NCBI GenBank assembly: GCA_021397835.1
Contig: JAJFZO010000799.1
Coordinates: 248,001-312,000, forward strand
DNA from: Moringa oleifera
Lineage: Eukaryota; Streptophyta; Magnoliopsida; Brassicales; Moringaceae
Direction of reading: 5' to 3'
Length of the DNA stretch: 64,000 nt
Position 1 is the stretch's first letter. Each line of letters starts with the position of its first letter. Positions 61,829-64,000 of this stretch are shown piece after piece. The translations under genes and the position numbers were made by a program. The notes beneath the pieces are model-generated. The model searched no databases. It was not told where the DNA came from and saw nothing but the letters and a program-made list of their open reading frames with translations.

Positions 61829-64000
61829 CCTTAAAAAATAGATATCTTTTTCTTCGAGTCATGCCTCATGAAAACTAGTAATTTTTTAAAAGTCATGGCA
61901 TCACTCCACCAAACCCAATGTGGACCTGAAGGCTAATGACACTAGTTATTCAAGATAAAGGGGGAAAATCTGCTTTGCTAACCACCATCATTGATAAGTC
62001 TCCTTAACAAAAGAGAAAAGGTTACCAAGGGACCAAGCATGAGCTTCGTCCAAAGTTTAACCATAGGATGGTTGAATGCACAAGAAAAAAAAACAAAAGT
62101 AAGTTAGTTATAGGCTTTCTACCTACTTTTTTCAATATTCAAAATCTCTCTTCATGGATGCTTAGGTTAGCTCATCTTATAGTCGAGTTTTCCCTTTGTT
62201 CTTCCTTTGGTTATATACCAACTCAGCTATATAGATTAGTGGATTGTCTTATTTAGCAGATTTGGCTTCATTTAAAGCATCTATAGATTACTAAGCCACG
62301 AGATCTTAAGATCTGGCTAGGTAAGACCTATTACGTACACCTGGGGAGAAAGCCCATACAAGAAAATAAGACCCTTTCATAAGGAAAAAAATTCTTGTTG
62401 CTTCAAAAAAGATCTACCAAAGAGCACTAGTGAAGTGAGGCATGAAAGGCTTTAAAGAGCTCAAGCAAATTATGCCTACCATGGCTACTAGTAAAGATAG
62501 AGTTAATTTACTTAACAAAGCCATATCTGAATGATTAAGGAAGCGGCTTTATCTTAGCTTTTCTACGTTCTGTTTGATTCCTTTCTTTCATGGAGAAAGG
62601 GCTTCGTACAGTACTCATTCTTTGGATTAATGTCCCAGCTTTTGCCTTTAGGCTTGTAATAACAATAAGAGTTAACGGTCTTTTATGCCTTTTGCTTGGC
62701 CAGCCCTCACAATCGATTGGTTATTGTTACTAGTTTAAATCGTTTTATATGCTTATTTGGTTCGAAGAGTGCTCCGCCTTGCTCCAATTGATGTTCGTAC
62801 GATATCTTCTCTTTCCCACTCACTAAGGATGAAGTTAATAGAGAAATTTGGGTGTTGAGAACAATCCATAAGCCCATGTTCATCAAGCATTTTGCTGACA
62901 TAAGTTAAGGCTGAAAACTCTAATTCGATTTATTTCCTCTGGGAATACATAGACTTCTTTGCTTGGAGTTATAAATAAAGGATCAACTAGCCAAGCTTAA
63001 GCTTAGTAGTTGTGCAGGCAAAGAAAAATACAATTAAAAAAATAGTATAGTGAAATAAAGTTCTCAAGGGTGGCATGGCCTTCTCACTATTGATTAAAAG
63101 GAAGTAACATCTCTTGTCGATCAACCTCCAAAAGTAATGGCTAGCTCAGATAAGAGCATTTCAATCTATTCAAATAGATTCAATTTAGAGTAATAGTATG
63201 TTACTAGGTTAGCACATGAAGAACCATTACCTGACACAACTTGCATGGAAGTCATGGCAAGCTTTTATCCTAATTGCATCAGTTCCTAGCAAGTATTAAG
63301 AAGTTTGATCCTCTGATTCTTAAAACTTTTATGCTTAACTTAATCTTTACCTTACTTATTTTTTCCTTTGTGAAGTTAACAGGTTTTTTGAAAAGAAAGG
63401 ACTTTAGCCATTGCGTGCAAAGTTTCTCTCGTTTTTAGAGGAGTTATACTTGTGTGAAATCGGACCCTTGGGTAAAGAGACATTTTTAGCAGTACGCCCA
63501 TTAGACCTTAGCCTCTTAAGGGTGGGGTTTCAATGGCAGGCTCTTACATCATCTAGACCTATATTTAGTAAAAGTGGTGGTTTGGTTGGCCCCACACACT
63601 TTATCATACATGTCTATGTGAGTTGTTTGTGCTAACATTTTAATGCTCACCTTATGGTTCTCAATCCTCTTTCATCGAGATGCCTTTTAAAGACATTTAT
63701 TCTCATGTCGAAACAAGACCCACTATGCTAGATTTAGCCAATACGGGTACGAATTGGGATTCCTAAATTCTTTTACAAATTCAGATTTTGATGCCCTTAC
63801 GCATAAAGATATGGATAAGGATACCAATTTAGATGTGGCTAAAAAGGCTTGTTTGAATGATTCATAAACCCTCATTAGGATAAACAAGCAAGGGTTTCAT
63901 CCTTTGCTTATGGGAATGCTACTTTGAGAAATGTTGCTTTAGGATAAACTAGATACATTGTATCAGAAACTTGATACATTAGTTCAATGATGTTGCTTTG
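61829..64000. other. Unassigned, mitochondrial-like texture
   Basis: No gene recognised. A - strand reading of about 62,750-62,920 gives YVSKMLDEHGLMDCSQHP and then SINFILSEWEREDI, which looks protein-like but unplaced. The frame at 63,411-63,635 (+) matches nothing I know. It may be further NUMT, by resemblance to the ccmFn-flanking spacer. Confidence 0.35.

Noticed and set aside
62707..62901. 64-codon - strand frame considered as a copia fragment
   Set aside because: The YVSKMLDEHGLMDC reading is vaguely copia-like but lacks the expected following motif, so no call is made.

Overview
The window reads as nuclear DNA of a seed plant, probably an angiosperm. It is AT-rich, has no convincing intact host gene, and consists of decayed plant transposable elements around a large block of plant mitochondrial DNA that has been moved to the nucleus (a NUMT). 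The mitochondrial origin rests on recognisable, broken copies of ccmFn (two), nad1 exon 4, matR and nad1 exon 5, all on the + strand, with group II intron sequence still present. Stop codons, indels and many C-to-T/G-to-A type changes (for example YADD to YANN in matR) show that these copies are nuclear and dead.

Layout. 1-5.3 kb: a Ty3/gypsy protease remnant, then unassigned AT-rich DNA. 5.3-9.4 kb: a CACTA-type element that has lost most of its coding region. It carries one C-terminal transposase exon (- strand), six AT-rich repeats of about 143 bp, and a strikingly GC-rich 1.6 kb array of palindromic units. 10.8-11.3 kb: an RNase H-like domain of LINE type. 12.6-14.6 kb: a Ty1/copia pol remnant (- strand). 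14.95-16.55 kb: an ~800 bp direct tandem duplication. 17.9-24.9 kb and 35.2-42.4 kb: two diverged direct copies of a ~7 kb mitochondrial segment, each starting just upstream of a broken ccmFn. The two ccmFn copies have complementary internal deletions. A small CACTA-like fold-back element (34.9-35.2 kb) ends within a few bases of the left edge of the second copy. 43.8-47.0 kb: nad1 exon 4, group II intron with matR, and nad1 exon 5 in cis. 47.9-48.2 kb: a degenerate retroelement protease.

48,188-58,255 is a structurally complete ~10 kb CACTA (En/Spm) transposon. It has matching ends, a 3-bp AAT target duplication, subterminal repeats, a TNP2-type transposase gene and a second gene with transposase-24-like and Ulp1 (C48) protease parts. 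Both genes are broken, and the protease catalytic Cys codon reads Tyr. 60.7-61.8 kb: a second, 5'-truncated member of the 5.3-9.4 kb CACTA family with the same palindromic array. The remainder (24.9-34.9, 58.3-60.6 and 61.8-64 kb) holds no gene I can name. Much of it has the texture of plant mitochondrial spacer DNA, but that is inference.

Nothing here works as an operon or pathway. The biology is insertion, duplication, nested transposition and decay. All assignments are from reading translations and motifs by eye; no database search was possible.
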